A DNA stretch of 64,000 nucleotides from CAZJUP01 sp964549275 (GCA_964549275.1 CAZJUP010000005.1:1-64000), one strand, 5' to 3'. Positions 18,734 to 28,774 are shown, counted from the first letter of the stretch. Notes: generated by a model from the letters alone, not told the origin. Program-made: numbers and translations.

Positions 18734-19499
18734 AATAGTCCTTTTTATCCGATGACCTCATGGCCATTTCTTCATCAAATCTGTTATGGTCAAGCATCCA
18801 TTGCAGGATACTCCATAAAACATAAAACGCCAATAGAGGAAACAGAACCATTCCCTTGGACAAAATTACGGTACCTGCTGTAATGATAACCCCTGTTAAT
18901 CGAAGGGTGTTTGACCGCCCTTGCTTAAAGGAAAGAAGTGGAAACTTTGAAAACCGTACTTTTGATATCATCATAAAACTTAATGCTACAACCATAACTA
19001 AAGCGATTCTTGGATCACCCATATTGCCATACATCCTGTTATTAAACATCATAAAACTCACAATAATAATTGCATTCAAGGGTGTGGTCAATCCAATGAA
19101 ATAGGGTTTTGGATTTTCATCCTGTAAAATATTGAACCGGGCTAATCTAATAGTACCAAACATCAAGGGAAAAAAGCTAAAGACACCGGCTAAAATAGGT
19201 GGCAATCCTTCCACATATAAACTGTAAACCAATAAAGAAGGAACAGTGCAAAAAGAAATGGTATCTGCAAAAGAATCGAATTCTGTACCAAACCGGGATG
19301 GAATTCCAATCAACCTCGCCAATTTTCCATCAATCGCATCAAATATACCGGCCACAAGCAATAACCATCCGGCCCTTATGGGGTCCCCATTAACGATAAA
19401 TCCAATGGCCAAAAACCCAAGAAACATATTAAAAACTGTGGCAACATTCGGTATGACCCGGCGCTTTAATTTTTTATTTTCGTTTGATTTTTGAATCAT
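18726..19499 (-). CDS. pssA: CDP-diacylglycerol-serine O-phosphatidyltransferase
   Basis: The 257-residue integral membrane enzyme has the CDP-alcohol phosphotransferase motif DG(x)2AR(x)8G(x)3D(x)3D, seen as 'DAIDGKLARLIG' followed by 'RFGTEFDSFADTISF'. It makes phosphatidylserine from CDP-diacylglycerol and serine. The decarboxylase gene psd follows directly upstream in the transcript with a 4-bp overlap, which fixes the substrate assignment: the pair makes phosphatidylethanolamine. Confidence 0.9.
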   Translation of the reverse strand: MIQKSNENKKLKRRVIPNVATVFNMFLGFLAIGFIVNGDPIRAGWLLLVAGIFDAIDGKLARLIGIPSRFGTEFDSFADTISFCTVPSLLVYSLYVEGLPPILAGVFSFFPLMFGTIRLARFNILQDENPKPYFIGLTTPLNAIIIVSFMMFNNRMYGNMGDPRIALVMVVALSFMMISKVRFSKFPLLSFKQGRSNTLRLTGVIITAGTVILSKGMVLFPLLAFYVLWSILQWMLDHNRFDEEMAMRSSDKKDYYE

Positions 19500-20137
19500 T
19501 TTACAACTCCTATTATCGTTTCGGTCCCGTATACTTTTTGACCCATTTTAACCTGAAGTTTTACTTCAGGAGGTAAGATCAGATCTGTTCTTGATCCAAA
19601 CATAATATACCCTAACCGTCCACCCTGCTGCATCTCTTTTCCTTCCTGTGCATAACAAAGAATTCGTCTAGCAATTAGTCCGGCTATCTGTTTTATTTTA
19701 TATTGTTTTCCTTCTTGTTCCATAACAACAACAGCTTGTTCATTTTCATCGGATGCTTTATGGTCAAAAGCAGCCAAAAATCTCCCCTTTTTGTAATGCA
19801 CTGATGCCACCGTTCCTGTTATTGGAACTCGGTTGACATGAACATTAAACACATTTAAAAATATGGAAACTAAAGTAGAATTTTCTCCTACATCAGGATC
19901 ATGAATTGTGGAAATATTAACAATTTTACCGTCGGCCGGAGACACTACCGCACCTGAGGTTGTTGGGAGGATCCTATGAGGATCTCGGAAAAAATTTAGG
20001 CTGAATATAAATAACCCCCCAATAACACCATATAACACCTGAAGCCATAAAATATTATAATAATGGGCAACAATTCCCAAAGAAAACCCTAAAATGAGAA
20101 GGGGTATTAATATCCGCTTTCCTTCGGGGGCAATCAT
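19496..20137 (-). CDS. psd: Phosphatidylserine decarboxylase (short, type II/archaeal-like)
   Basis: The 213-residue protein has two N-terminal membrane segments and a core with 'GAVVSPADGKIVNIS', 'FLNVFNVHVNRVPITGTV' and 'QIAGLIARRILCY'. The 'MFGSRTDLILP' site has a Gly-Ser pair that undergoes self-cleavage to form the pyruvoyl group. This is the short PSD-A form. It lies directly next to pssA, with which it forms the PE pathway, and one base from degP. Confidence 0.92.
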   Translation of the reverse strand: MIAPEGKRILIPLLILGFSLGIVAHYYNILWLQVLYGVIGGLFIFSLNFFRDPHRILPTTSGAVVSPADGKIVNISTIHDPDVGENSTLVSIFLNVFNVHVNRVPITGTVASVHYKKGRFLAAFDHKASDENEQAVVVMEQEGKQYKIKQIAGLIARRILCYAQEGKEMQQGGRLGYIMFGSRTDLILPPEVKLQVKMGQKVYGTETIIGVVK

Positions 20138-20138
20138 A

Positions 20139-21230
20139 TCACAAATTCCTCAAAATTAATGCTTTATAAATATATTTTCCAGAACGCCATATTTTAAGTC
20201 TCAACTTATCTCCCGGGCGAAAGTCTCCCTCGCTGATCACTTGAAGGATTTCTTCCGCATTTCTTACCGATTCTCCTTCAACGGTCACGATAATGTCTCC
20301 TACTGATAAATTTGCTTTTTCTGCAGCACTGCGGTTTTGAATTTTTGTGATTAAAACTGCTCGTCTGAATGGGGTATCCAAATATTCGGCCGTTTTTAGG
20401 TCAAGGGGCTGAACCGTCAATCCTGTGGAAAAATCCCGCTCAATTCGTCCTGTAGTTTTTAGTTCTTCTGCGATGCGTCTGGCTCTATTTATGGGAATAG
20501 CAAACCCTATCCCAATAGATCCTGCTTCAGAATTTGATCCGGTATAAATAAACGTATTAATCCCAATGATTTCTCCATGAGCATTAATTAAGGGTCCACC
20601 ACTGTTCCCAGGGTTAATGGCTGCATCCGTTTGAATCATATCTTTGAATACTCTTCCGGAGGAATGCCGACCAAAATCCATATCCGTTCCACTAATAATT
20701 CCTGCAGTTGCTGTGGGTTTATTACTCACATCAAATAAACCAAAAGGATTCCCGAGGGCAATAACCCATTCCCCCATAATTAAGTCATCCGAATTCCCCA
20801 TTTTTACATAAGGAAAATTTCGTCCTTCTAATTTCAATAAAGCCAGATCTGAAACCTTATCTCCTCCGACAATTTCTGCAATATACTCATCACCGCCAGG
20901 GAGGGTCACCACAACCTTTAGGGCATTTTCTACGACGTGATGATTGGTCAGAACATATCCGTCAGGACTAATTACCACACCGGAACCTGATCCTTTTACT
21001 TTTTCCCTGAAAACCTCTGGAGGGAAGAAATGCTGAAACCACGGATCTTGAAAAAATGGGCTAGCTGTAAATTCCCGTTCCTGCACAACATTGATGCTGG
21101 CCACAGCATCACTCACCTGGTCAATCGCTCTGGTAATAGCATTCTGTCTGGATTCTGACAAGGTTTCTTGGCTATATAACAGAACTCCTGCAAAAAGAAG
21201 TCCCCATTTTAATTTATGATAGATGGCCAT
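20139..21230 (-). CDS. degP: DegP/HtrA-type periplasmic serine protease
   Basis: I choose the ATG at 21228-21230, because the protein then begins with a proper signal peptide (MAIYHKLKWGLLFAGVLLYS); a longer frame from 21323 would lie within truA. The 363-residue product has the HtrA triad: His in 'LTNHHVVENA', Asp in 'SDLALLKLEG', Ser in 'INPGNSGGPLIN'. It carries one C-terminal PDZ domain ('VLITKIQNRSAAEKANLSVGDIIVTVEG'). It should degrade or refold misfolded envelope proteins. One PDZ domain makes it DegS/HtrA-like in size. The start overlaps truA by 17 bp. Confidence 0.88.
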   Translation of the reverse strand: MAIYHKLKWGLLFAGVLLYSQETLSESRQNAITRAIDQVSDAVASINVVQEREFTASPFFQDPWFQHFFPPEVFREKVKGSGSGVVISPDGYVLTNHHVVENALKVVVTLPGGDEYIAEIVGGDKVSDLALLKLEGRNFPYVKMGNSDDLIMGEWVIALGNPFGLFDVSNKPTATAGIISGTDMDFGRHSSGRVFKDMIQTDAAINPGNSGGPLINAHGEIIGINTFIYTGSNSEAGSIGIGFAIPINRARRIAEELKTTGRIERDFSTGLTVQPLDLKTAEYLDTPFRRAVLITKIQNRSAAEKANLSVGDIIVTVEGESVRNAEEILQVISEGDFRPGDKLRLKIWRSGKYIYKALILRNL

Positions 21231-21954
21231 ATTCCACTTTTTGAAGCAACAATCCCTGAGAAGGTGCTTTAAATATTTTTGTTTTTTCCCGAGGATTTTC
21301 CAATAAATCTGTGAAAGAGTCAATCGAATATTTCCCCCGGGATATTTCTACCATGGTTCCGACTAAATACCGTACCATGTGATGCAAAAACCTGTTTGCA
21401 GTAATGGTGTAATTTACGATGGCTCCTTCTCCATTCCATACCGATTCATAGACTTTACAACGTCTGTTTTCTATTGTATTACAATTTCGACTTAAAGAAG
21501 TAAAATCGTGGTTCCCCTTAATAATTTCCGCAGCGCTGTTTAGCAGAGGAATGTCTAAAATTCCCGTTCTCCATGTAAAGCGCCGATCCAATAGAAAGTC
21601 ATCCGTACGGCATCGGTAAACATAGGATCGCTTATCAGCAGAAAATCGTGCGTGAAACTCAGGGGAAATCACCCGGCAAACCCGAACTTGAATATCTTCA
21701 GGTAAATTTCCATTTAGCGCATTTTTTAATTCACAGGAATCCATATCCGTTTTAAAATCAAAATGGGCTTCTTGAGCAAGAGCATGAACACCTGTATCCG
21801 TTCGTCCCGCACCATGGACACGTATAGGTTGCTGCTTATTCAATACTTTCAGTGCTTTTTCGAGTTCACCTTGAATAGTTTTAACCCCGCTTTGGAGTTG
21901 CCATCCTTTATATCGCGTTCCATCATATTGTATTTGGATATTAAAACGAGGCAT
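21214..21954 (-). CDS. truA: tRNA pseudouridine(38-40) synthase
   Basis: Starting at MPRFNIQIQYDGTRYKGWQ, the protein has about 246 residues, normal for TruA. The catalytic aspartate lies in 'GAGRTDTGVHAL'; 'KRSYVYRCRT', 'FTSLSRNC' and 'FLHHMVRYLVGTMVEISRG' are family motifs. It makes pseudouridine at positions 38-40 of the anticodon arm of many tRNAs. The frame is open 5 codons further upstream inside ecfT, but the homologous start is at 21954. The gene lies between ecfT and degP with overlaps on both sides. Confidence 0.93.
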   Translation of the reverse strand: MPRFNIQIQYDGTRYKGWQLQSGVKTIQGELEKALKVLNKQQPIRVHGAGRTDTGVHALAQEAHFDFKTDMDSCELKNALNGNLPEDIQVRVCRVISPEFHARFSADKRSYVYRCRTDDFLLDRRFTWRTGILDIPLLNSAAEIIKGNHDFTSLSRNCNTIENRRCKVYESVWNGEGAIVNYTITANRFLHHMVRYLVGTMVEISRGKYSIDSFTDLLENPREKTKIFKAPSQGLLLQKVEYGHLS

Positions 21955-22666
21955 AATGGTGGATACCAAAAAACATCAAGGTTATCATTACCAGTTGTAT
22001 CAGGTTAAACTTCGTAAAGGCAATGGGGTCAATCACACTTCTTGGAAATTGTTTACCATATCCTCGCAACTTCATTACTAGGGCAACCTCTTCGGATTTT
22101 CTCAGATGATAGAGCAGCAATCCCGGCAAATCATTGACTGCAGTACGAATCTTTCCAAAAATTGACTCTTTCTGAACAAAACCCAATGCACGTCTTGAAT
22201 TTTTTAACGTGTTCCAATCAGATTGAAACGAAGGATAAAAGCGAAGAGTTAATCCTAAAAACAGAAAAAAATCTTCAACAAAACGCCAAGGAATATTTAC
22301 CCTCACCCACAGACTTCTCAGAACAGTTAGAATATCCTGACTGGGTGTGGACTCAAAAAATATGGACATGATAATGACCATCATCATCAGTTTAAGGAAA
22401 CCAACTCCTCCTTCAAGAAATATTTCTACTGGTGTTGTGTCTGTAAGCCAGAGAGAAAAACCAATATAAAAAGCTATCATAATTGGAAAGGATAGAACAA
22501 AGGGAAGCGTTCGCTTGAATACAAATTTTGTCAAATCACGGTTTTTTATAAGTATTATGAAAAATAAAATCGCATGAATCATCCATAGGATTTGACTGGA
22601 CACAGCCAGCAACGATAGGATCAGAGACAAGAAAAACCACAAATTAACTAATGGATTCTTAAACAT
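21941..22666 (-). CDS. ecfT: ECF transporter transmembrane (T) component
   Basis: The 241-residue membrane protein has about five hydrophobic helices and the coupling motif 'VALVMKLRGYGKQ' (Ala-x-x-x-Arg-Gly type) near residue 200, plus the first coupling helix 'RRALGF'. These make it an EcfT/CbiQ protein that transmits ATPase movements to a vitamin- or metal-binding S component. No S component or ATPase is adjacent. A fused double ATPase of EcfA type lies at the right edge of the window (62816 onward) and may be its partner. Confidence 0.8.
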   Translation of the reverse strand: MFKNPLVNLWFFLSLILSLLAVSSQILWMIHAILFFIILIKNRDLTKFVFKRTLPFVLSFPIMIAFYIGFSLWLTDTTPVEIFLEGGVGFLKLMMMVIIMSIFFESTPSQDILTVLRSLWVRVNIPWRFVEDFFLFLGLTLRFYPSFQSDWNTLKNSRRALGFVQKESIFGKIRTAVNDLPGLLLYHLRKSEEVALVMKLRGYGKQFPRSVIDPIAFTKFNLIQLVMITLMFFGIHHYASF

Positions 22667-22673
22667 ATTCTAA

Positions 22674-23300
22674 CTACCGAAAATGGTAGGATAATCGAAA
22701 CCCCGGTAGTCCTGATCTTCCATCATATTCCGGAGTAAGGGTCACCTTACTCATAGCTCGAATTCTCTTTAAATATAATGCATCAATCGCTGATATTATG
22801 TGTGTTACAACTATCCCTCCCAGAATAAATGTTGACCCCAATTCCCACAAATCACTATTGATTCGCATTCGCTCAAAATGTTTTCGATTCTCTTCTCTGT
22901 CCCAATGCCAATCCCAAATAGAATGACGAGGATATAGTCCCTCAATGTCCCGATTTCTCAAATGTTCAGCATTATAGGACTCGATTGAAGAAAAGTTGCC
23001 AATGTCCACCCAATATCGGTGGTCTTTTCTCTCTGTAGAGATTTGCGCATGATTAGCTGCAAATGCAATATAATTTGTTTTTTGTATTTGAAACGCCGAA
23101 TATGCCCCCAACCACGAAAGCAGTAAAGCGCCCTCTGCAATAAAATATGTTTTTGCCCTTTTAGGTTCTCCTAATTCTGCCTGACCCCACCCGGGTAGAA
23201 TTGCTGACTTCAGAACTGGTCGTTTAACAGGATCCTTTAATTGTCCCAACCCTACACCAAAGGATAGAATGTAAATGATTATTTTCGACGGATTACCCAT
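22674..23300 (-). CDS. DUF5683-like membrane protein
   Basis: The 208-residue protein has an N-terminal hydrophobic stretch. The motif 'KSAILPGWGQAELGEPKRAKTYF' is characteristic of DUF5683/P-loop-adjacent small membrane proteins ('PGxGQ...K'). A helix 'GALLLSWLGAYSAFQI' follows, then a soluble insertion rich in W, H, R and E, and a last helix ('TFILGGIVVTHIISAIDALYL'). No enzymatic function is known. It overlaps lnt by 22 bp. Confidence 0.65.
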   Translation of the reverse strand: MGNPSKIIIYILSFGVGLGQLKDPVKRPVLKSAILPGWGQAELGEPKRAKTYFIAEGALLLSWLGAYSAFQIQKTNYIAFAANHAQISTERKDHRYWVDIGNFSSIESYNAEHLRNRDIEGLYPRHSIWDWHWDREENRKHFERMRINSDLWELGSTFILGGIVVTHIISAIDALYLKRIRAMSKVTLTPEYDGRSGLPGFRLSYHFR

Positions 23301-24778
23301 GAAATTCCAATTAGGGTTAGACTAACCATAAGACAAAGAACCGCAAATAGGTCACCAAATTTTGAGTAAAATGTGGGTGGGCCATTCAAAGGAAAAGCGG
23401 CTAATAAAATAGCCTGTTGACCAAAGGGAATAGATGCATCCACTTTCCCCGAGGGTAAAATTAACCCGGAAATACCTGTATTTGCGCTCCGTGCAATGGA
23501 TGTCCTGGTTTCTATTGCACGCAATTTAGCCAATTCGAAATGCTGATACGCACCGGAAGTATTCCCGGACCAGGCGTCATTGGATTCTATTGTTAAAAAC
23601 CGGGCTCCATTTTGAATAAATCCTCTTACCACTTTCGGACGGCTGGATTCGTAACAAATCATATTACTAAAATAGATTGAATCCAGGGGAAACACGGTAA
23701 ATTCATCCCCGTGGGTAAAATTGGCCTGACCTATATTTAATTCTTTTAATTTCGGGAATAATCCGGACAAGGGTATGTATTCCGCAAAGGGAACCAGGGA
23801 AATCTTATGATACATTTTATTTCCTCCTATACCGAGATAAATAGCCCCATTATAAACCTGTTTTTCCCCTGAAGAGTCCCTTCCCCAATCCACAGTTCCA
23901 GTTAACAAGGGGATACCTGTTTCTTTTACCAGATTTTCCAAAGGGATTCGTTTTGAGGAAGATGTCCTCATATACACCGGTAAGGAAGCTTCCGGCCATA
24001 AAATTAAATCCGGATTCAAGGAAATTGCTTGGTGATGAAGGGAGTCCATTATCGTATATAATTTTGTGCGAAAGGAAGATTCCCACTTTTTGATAGGATT
24101 TATATTGGGTTGAAGAATGGCAATAGTTCTATCGGTTAGTTTTTCGTCTTCTGAAATCTCTATCAATCGGACGCTTCCCATCATCCACGGCAGAATAAAT
24201 ATCACCAATCCTGTTATGAGGAGTTTTTTTCGTGATGAGGCAATCAGGATTAAATATAATGAGAGATTTACAAGAAGTATCCAAAATCCGATCCCCGCTG
24301 TTCCAGTAACTTCTGCCATTTGGATCACGGGCAGATATTTTGTTTGTGTTGTTGCCAAATTTGCCCAAGGAAATCCCAGTGGACCCAACCCTCTAATGTA
24401 TTCCATAGCTACCCAAAAGAAAGGAATGGCATAATAACCAAAATTCCCTTTTTTATGTACCCAGGCAATGAACCCACCCAACCCTGCCCAAAATATCCCA
24501 AGATAGACAACGGCACCCACCAGAGAAGCAAAAACCGGTATCCACCCCGCCCCTGCATTCAGTCCAAGCCAGTACAAAGAAAGAATATTAGCCGTTAAAC
24601 TTGAAAAATAAGACCATTTTGCCGATTCTTTCGGCGATGCGGTTAGCCATATCTGTATTAAGGGGACTAAGCCAAACCAAACCAAAAAACCGGGCAATGG
24701 TGGATAGGACAATCCAATAAATACACCCGATAAAAGGGATAACTTCCAGAATGAAGTACGGGTTAAGAAACTCATCAT
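23279..24778 (-). CDS. lnt: Apolipoprotein N-acyltransferase
   Basis: The 499-residue protein has about six N-terminal membrane helices (residues ~10-210) and a C-terminal carbon-nitrogen hydrolase domain. The triad residues are visible: Glu in 'LILWPEASLP', Lys in 'YHKISLVPFAEYIP' and Cys in 'NMICYESSRP'. Lnt adds the third acyl chain to lipoproteins in the periplasmic face of the inner membrane. Its presence supports a Gram-negative-type envelope. It overlaps ruvX by 4 bp. Confidence 0.93.
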   Translation of the reverse strand: MMSFLTRTSFWKLSLLSGVFIGLSYPPLPGFLVWFGLVPLIQIWLTASPKESAKWSYFSSLTANILSLYWLGLNAGAGWIPVFASLVGAVVYLGIFWAGLGGFIAWVHKKGNFGYYAIPFFWVAMEYIRGLGPLGFPWANLATTQTKYLPVIQMAEVTGTAGIGFWILLVNLSLYLILIASSRKKLLITGLVIFILPWMMGSVRLIEISEDEKLTDRTIAILQPNINPIKKWESSFRTKLYTIMDSLHHQAISLNPDLILWPEASLPVYMRTSSSKRIPLENLVKETGIPLLTGTVDWGRDSSGEKQVYNGAIYLGIGGNKMYHKISLVPFAEYIPLSGLFPKLKELNIGQANFTHGDEFTVFPLDSIYFSNMICYESSRPKVVRGFIQNGARFLTIESNDAWSGNTSGAYQHFELAKLRAIETRTSIARSANTGISGLILPSGKVDASIPFGQQAILLAAFPLNGPPTFYSKFGDLFAVLCLMVSLTLIGISWVIRRK

Positions 24779-25188
24779 CGGATTTTGTCTAAATATTGCT
24801 GAAGAAAAATAGCTGCTGCTGTTCGGTCAACATATTCTTTATCATGCCCTGTTTTTATACCCTGATGTATTAAGGACTTTTTAGCGCTGACAGAACTCAG
24901 TCTCTCATCTTCAAAAACAACAGGAAGGTGTAAAGTCTTCTCCAACGTATCTGCAAATGCTCTAACGGATTCTGTTTGAGATGTTTCCTGTCCTTTCATT
25001 CCTTTCGGCAATCCAATGACAATTATTTCAATGTCCTGCACTTCAGCAATTTCTTTTAAAGAGTCAAAAATATCCTCCTCGTCGGAAACTATGAGTGTCT
25101 TAAATGGACTTGCGATAATATGAAGAGGATCGGAAAGGGCCAGCCCCATGCGCTTAAGTCCATGATCAATTCCCAATATGCGACCCAT
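24775..25188 (-). CDS. ruvX: YqgF/RuvX-family putative Holliday junction resolvase
   Basis: The 137-residue RNase H-like protein has 'ILGIDHGLKRMGLALSDPL' at the start, 'IIVIGLPKGMKGQETSQTE' in the middle, 'VFEDERLSSVSA' and a late 'YVDRTAAAIFLQQYLD'. The acidic residues D7, E112-D113-E114 region and D128 fit the YqgF active site. The family acts in rRNA 5' processing and possibly junction resolution. The length is normal for YqgF. Confidence 0.9.
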   Translation of the reverse strand: MGRILGIDHGLKRMGLALSDPLHIIASPFKTLIVSDEEDIFDSLKEIAEVQDIEIIVIGLPKGMKGQETSQTESVRAFADTLEKTLHLPVVFEDERLSSVSAKKSLIHQGIKTGHDKEYVDRTAAAIFLQQYLDKIR

Positions 25189-25205
25189 GAGGTTATAAAC
25201 TGAAG

Positions 25206-27395
25206 TTATCTGTGGGTTCTTTCAACATGATCGACATTGCCAATTTGAGCCAATTTTTTAATGATTCGATCTAACTGTCTTAAATTTTTGACCTGGACAA
25301 TAAATAACGCATTTACTATGGCTTCTTTTACTTTAACATCCACACTGGTGATATTGACTTTTTGAGAGGAGATTGTCTCTGTCAGGTCTTTTAGCATCCC
25401 TCTCCTATCCTGTCCTGTTACCTTAATTTGAACATTAAAAAGATCGCTTCTTTCGGCTTCCCATTCCACCGGAACGAGTCGGTCAGATTCTTCACTCAAG
25501 AGAGGCAAACTGGGGCAAGATGCCCGGTGAACAGTAATACCCCTTCCCCGTGTTATAAATCCAATCATTTCATCTCCGGGGATAGGGTTACAGCATTTTC
25601 CAAAATTGGCCATTAAATCTGAAATTCCCTGCAGTTTAATTCCCTTAGAATGTTTCTTTGTGAAAGAAAAAGTAGAGGTTTTCTCTTCTTCCTGAGGTTC
25701 AGTTTTTTCCTGAGGGGCCACTTTTTCCAAAATATCACGGACTGAAATGGTTCCTTTACCTATAGCTTCCAAAAAGGGTTCTTCTCCACTATACCCAAAC
25801 CGACCAAAAGCATGGCGAACTTCTTTCTCCAGGTTCAGCAGCTTAAGCCGTCGGAGAGTTTTTTCCAGAAGTTCATTACCGATTTTAATCCCTTCTTCCC
25901 GTTCGACTTTCCGAAGATATCTCTTAATATGGTTTCTCGCCTTGGAGGTAACAACAAATTTCAGCCAACCATAATTTGGACGCTGGTTTCTGCTGGTAAT
26001 CACTTCAACCGTATCGCCATTATTTAGGACGGTGTTTAATGGAACGATTTTATGATTCACCTTGGCGCCTAAACATTGGTTTCCTACTTCTGAATGAACC
26101 TGGTAAGCAAAGTCCACCGGTGTAGACTTCACTGCCAATTGAACCAAGTCCCCTTTGGGTGTAAAGACAAATATTTCATCGTTAAATAAGTCAATTTTTA
26201 AAAGGTGCATAAATTCTTTTGGGTCATTTTCTTCGCTTTGAAGAATATCCAATAACTCGCGGAGCCAGGTCACATGACGATCAATTTCTCTGGATCCTGC
26301 ATTTCCTTCTTTATAATGCCAGTGTGCAGCTACCCCTCTTTCGGCTGTTTCTTCCATTTCTCTCGTACGGATCTGGATTTCTACCAATTTTCCCTGAGGG
26401 CCCACTACTGTCGTATGAATCGATTGATAGGCATTGCTTTTGGGGGTAGCAATAAAATCCTTAAATCGTTCCTGTATGGGTTTGAACTTTTGATGCAATA
26501 CCCCTAATGCTAAGTAACACTCTTCGACCTTATCCACAATCACCCGCATGGCAAGGATATCGTAAATTTCTTCAAAAGCCTTACCTCTGAGCATCATTTT
26601 TCCATAAATGGAAGAATGAGATTTTGGACGGCCGTATATATGAACATTGATATTATACTCTTTTAATTCTTCTTCAATAGCCGCTTTAATCTCATGAATA
26701 TATTTTTCCCTTTCCTTAAGGGTAGACTTCAGTTTTGAGTCGATTTCTTTATATACTTTTGGGTTCAGGGTTTTGAGCACCAAATCATCTAATTTCCATT
26801 TAACAGAAGCCATACCCAAACGATGAGCGAGTGGAGAATAGACGTCCCGTGTTTCTACAGCAATGCGGTGCTGTTTTATTCTGGGCATATGTTCAATGGT
26901 TCTCATATTATGCATCCGGTCGGCAAATTTTATTATGATGACCCGTAAATCTTTCGCTACAGACAATAGCATTTTCATAAAATTCCCCGCTTGTTTTGCC
27001 CGACGACTGGAAAACCGGATTCCCCCTAATTTTGAAACCCCATCCACCAGTTTTGCGATATCTGCGCCAAACTGTTCTTCTATTTCTTCCAGAGTGGCTT
27101 CTGTATCTTCAACTGTATCATGGAGAAGCCCACCCATAACGGTTACAGGATCCAGATTCCATCCTGCCAGAATTTTGGCCACTTCTACACAATGGGTTTC
27201 AAAATAGGGATCTCCCGATCTTCGTTTTTGTCCTTCATGGTATCTGCGCCCAAATTCGTATGCACGCCAAAGTCGATTTTTAATCTCATCTTTATCCTTT
27301 ACAGACGCCAAACTTAATGTATCAAATATTTCCGTAAATGGACGGGGATACTCTCCCACAAGCTGGGGAACAAATCTCGCTAAAGGATTCTGCAT
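25206..27395 (-). CDS. rel: Bifunctional (p)ppGpp synthetase/hydrolase (RelA/SpoT)
   Basis: The 729-residue protein has an HD hydrolase domain with 'HDTVEDTEATLEEIEEQFG'. A synthetase domain follows with 'FKDFIATPKSNAYQSIHTTV' and 'VEIQIRTREM'. Then come a TGS domain ('DLVQLAVKSTPVDFAYQVHSEVG') and a C-terminal ACT domain ('RRGMLKDLTETISSQKVNI'). Both active sites look intact, so it can make and break the alarmone (p)ppGpp. A conserved Cys pair (FGKCCNPIPGD) of the regulatory zinc-finger-like region is present. It abuts dnaB, sharing the last base. Confidence 0.95.
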   Translation of the reverse strand: MQNPLARFVPQLVGEYPRPFTEIFDTLSLASVKDKDEIKNRLWRAYEFGRRYHEGQKRRSGDPYFETHCVEVAKILAGWNLDPVTVMGGLLHDTVEDTEATLEEIEEQFGADIAKLVDGVSKLGGIRFSSRRAKQAGNFMKMLLSVAKDLRVIIIKFADRMHNMRTIEHMPRIKQHRIAVETRDVYSPLAHRLGMASVKWKLDDLVLKTLNPKVYKEIDSKLKSTLKEREKYIHEIKAAIEEELKEYNINVHIYGRPKSHSSIYGKMMLRGKAFEEIYDILAMRVIVDKVEECYLALGVLHQKFKPIQERFKDFIATPKSNAYQSIHTTVVGPQGKLVEIQIRTREMEETAERGVAAHWHYKEGNAGSREIDRHVTWLRELLDILQSEENDPKEFMHLLKIDLFNDEIFVFTPKGDLVQLAVKSTPVDFAYQVHSEVGNQCLGAKVNHKIVPLNTVLNNGDTVEVITSRNQRPNYGWLKFVVTSKARNHIKRYLRKVEREEGIKIGNELLEKTLRRLKLLNLEKEVRHAFGRFGYSGEEPFLEAIGKGTISVRDILEKVAPQEKTEPQEEEKTSTFSFTKKHSKGIKLQGISDLMANFGKCCNPIPGDEMIGFITRGRGITVHRASCPSLPLLSEESDRLVPVEWEAERSDLFNVQIKVTGQDRRGMLKDLTETISSQKVNITSVDVKVKEAIVNALFIVQVKNLRQLDRIIKKLAQIGNVDHVERTHR

Positions 27396-28762
27396 TAAAA
27401 AGTGACTTCAGTTTCCATTTCGGAAAAGGCAGCCATATTTTCAAAACGTGCAAACCGGTCAATAAACGTTACATCCACTTTACCCGTGGGACCGTTTCGC
27501 TGTTTCGCTACAATAATTTCTGCCTTCCCCCGGTCTTCATCTTCTTGATTGTATACCCAGGGTCTATACAGAAAAACAACCAAATCTGCATCCTGCTCTA
27601 TGGCCCCTGATTCTCGTAAATCCGATAATTGGGGTCTTCGATCGCTTCGACTTTCCACCGCGCGGGATAACTGGGACAACCCTATCACAGGAATATCCAA
27701 TTCTTTCGCCAATCCTTTTAACGATCGTGAAATTGTAGAGATTTCCTGCTGTCGACTTTCCATTCCTTTCGGACCATTCATGAGTTGTAAATAGTCCACA
27801 ACCAAAAGTCCAATATCATGCTCAGCTTTTAATCGTCTTGCTTTCGCCCGCACTTCCAAAACGGTCATCCCGGGAGTATCATCAAGATAGATAGGGGCTT
27901 CTGCAAGACTTCCAACGGCTAAACTCAGGTTTTTCCACTGAGTTTTCGGAAGTTTCCCTGTTCTGACCAAATGACTATCCACTTTTCCTTCTGCACAAAG
28001 CAGCCGCATGGCCAATTGATGGTTCGCCATTTCCAGACTGAAAATTCCTACACCCGTTTTGTCTAAAATCGCTGCATTTCTCCCCATGGTCAGAGCAAGG
28101 GCAGTTTTCCCCATCCCAGGGCGGCCAGCGACAATAATGAGTTCTCCTGCATGGAATCCTGAAGTCATCTCGTCCAAATCAATTAATCCGGAAGGAACCC
28201 CGGTAACTGTTCCGGCTTTTGAATGGATGGCATCCAGTTTTTCAAAGGTGTCATGAAGTATGGGATCAATATGTTTAAATCCCCCTCTGAGGCGTTTTTC
28301 TGATATTGAAAAAATAGCGGATTCAGCCGTGTCCAGGATATCATCCACAGCTTGGGAATCTTCAAATGCTTCTTTGGAAACAGAATGAGATACTTCTATC
28401 AATTTCCGGAGCAAATGCTTTTCCAAAACAATTTTCGCGTAATGCTCTACGTTGGCCGTGGTAGGGACTGCTTCAACCAATCCGGTGATATAATAGGCTC
28501 CTCCTACGGATTCCAGTTCCTTTTTCTTTTTCAGCCGATCCACTACAGAAACCGTATCTATGGGCTCTCCTTTATCGAAAAGTCCTATCATGCAGGAAAA
28601 AATTCGCATATGTGCATCTTTATAAAAATGATTCGCACTGAGCCATTGCATGGCTTTACTCACGGCTTCTTTGCTCATGAGCATGGAGCCAAGGACCGCC
28701 TGTTCTGCTTCCAGGGCCTGGGGTTGTACATTAAGTAACTGTTCAGGATTTTTTGATGCCAT
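27395..28762 (-). CDS. dnaB: Replicative DNA helicase
   Basis: The 455-residue protein has an N-terminal DnaB domain ('LEAEQAVLGSMLMSKEAV') and a RecA-like motor with Walker A 'GRPGMGKTALAL'. Also present are Walker B 'LLVVDYLQLMNG', the 'SQLSRAVESRSDRRPQLSDLRESGAIEQDAD' region and a final 'IVAKQRNGPTGKV' motif. No intein is present. It unwinds DNA ahead of the replication fork. It lies between udg and rel. Confidence 0.96.
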   Translation of the reverse strand: MASKNPEQLLNVQPQALEAEQAVLGSMLMSKEAVSKAMQWLSANHFYKDAHMRIFSCMIGLFDKGEPIDTVSVVDRLKKKKELESVGGAYYITGLVEAVPTTANVEHYAKIVLEKHLLRKLIEVSHSVSKEAFEDSQAVDDILDTAESAIFSISEKRLRGGFKHIDPILHDTFEKLDAIHSKAGTVTGVPSGLIDLDEMTSGFHAGELIIVAGRPGMGKTALALTMGRNAAILDKTGVGIFSLEMANHQLAMRLLCAEGKVDSHLVRTGKLPKTQWKNLSLAVGSLAEAPIYLDDTPGMTVLEVRAKARRLKAEHDIGLLVVDYLQLMNGPKGMESRQQEISTISRSLKGLAKELDIPVIGLSQLSRAVESRSDRRPQLSDLRESGAIEQDADLVVFLYRPWVYNQEDEDRGKAEIIVAKQRNGPTGKVDVTFIDRFARFENMAAFSEMETEVTF

Positions 28763-28774
28763 TATTACATTGCG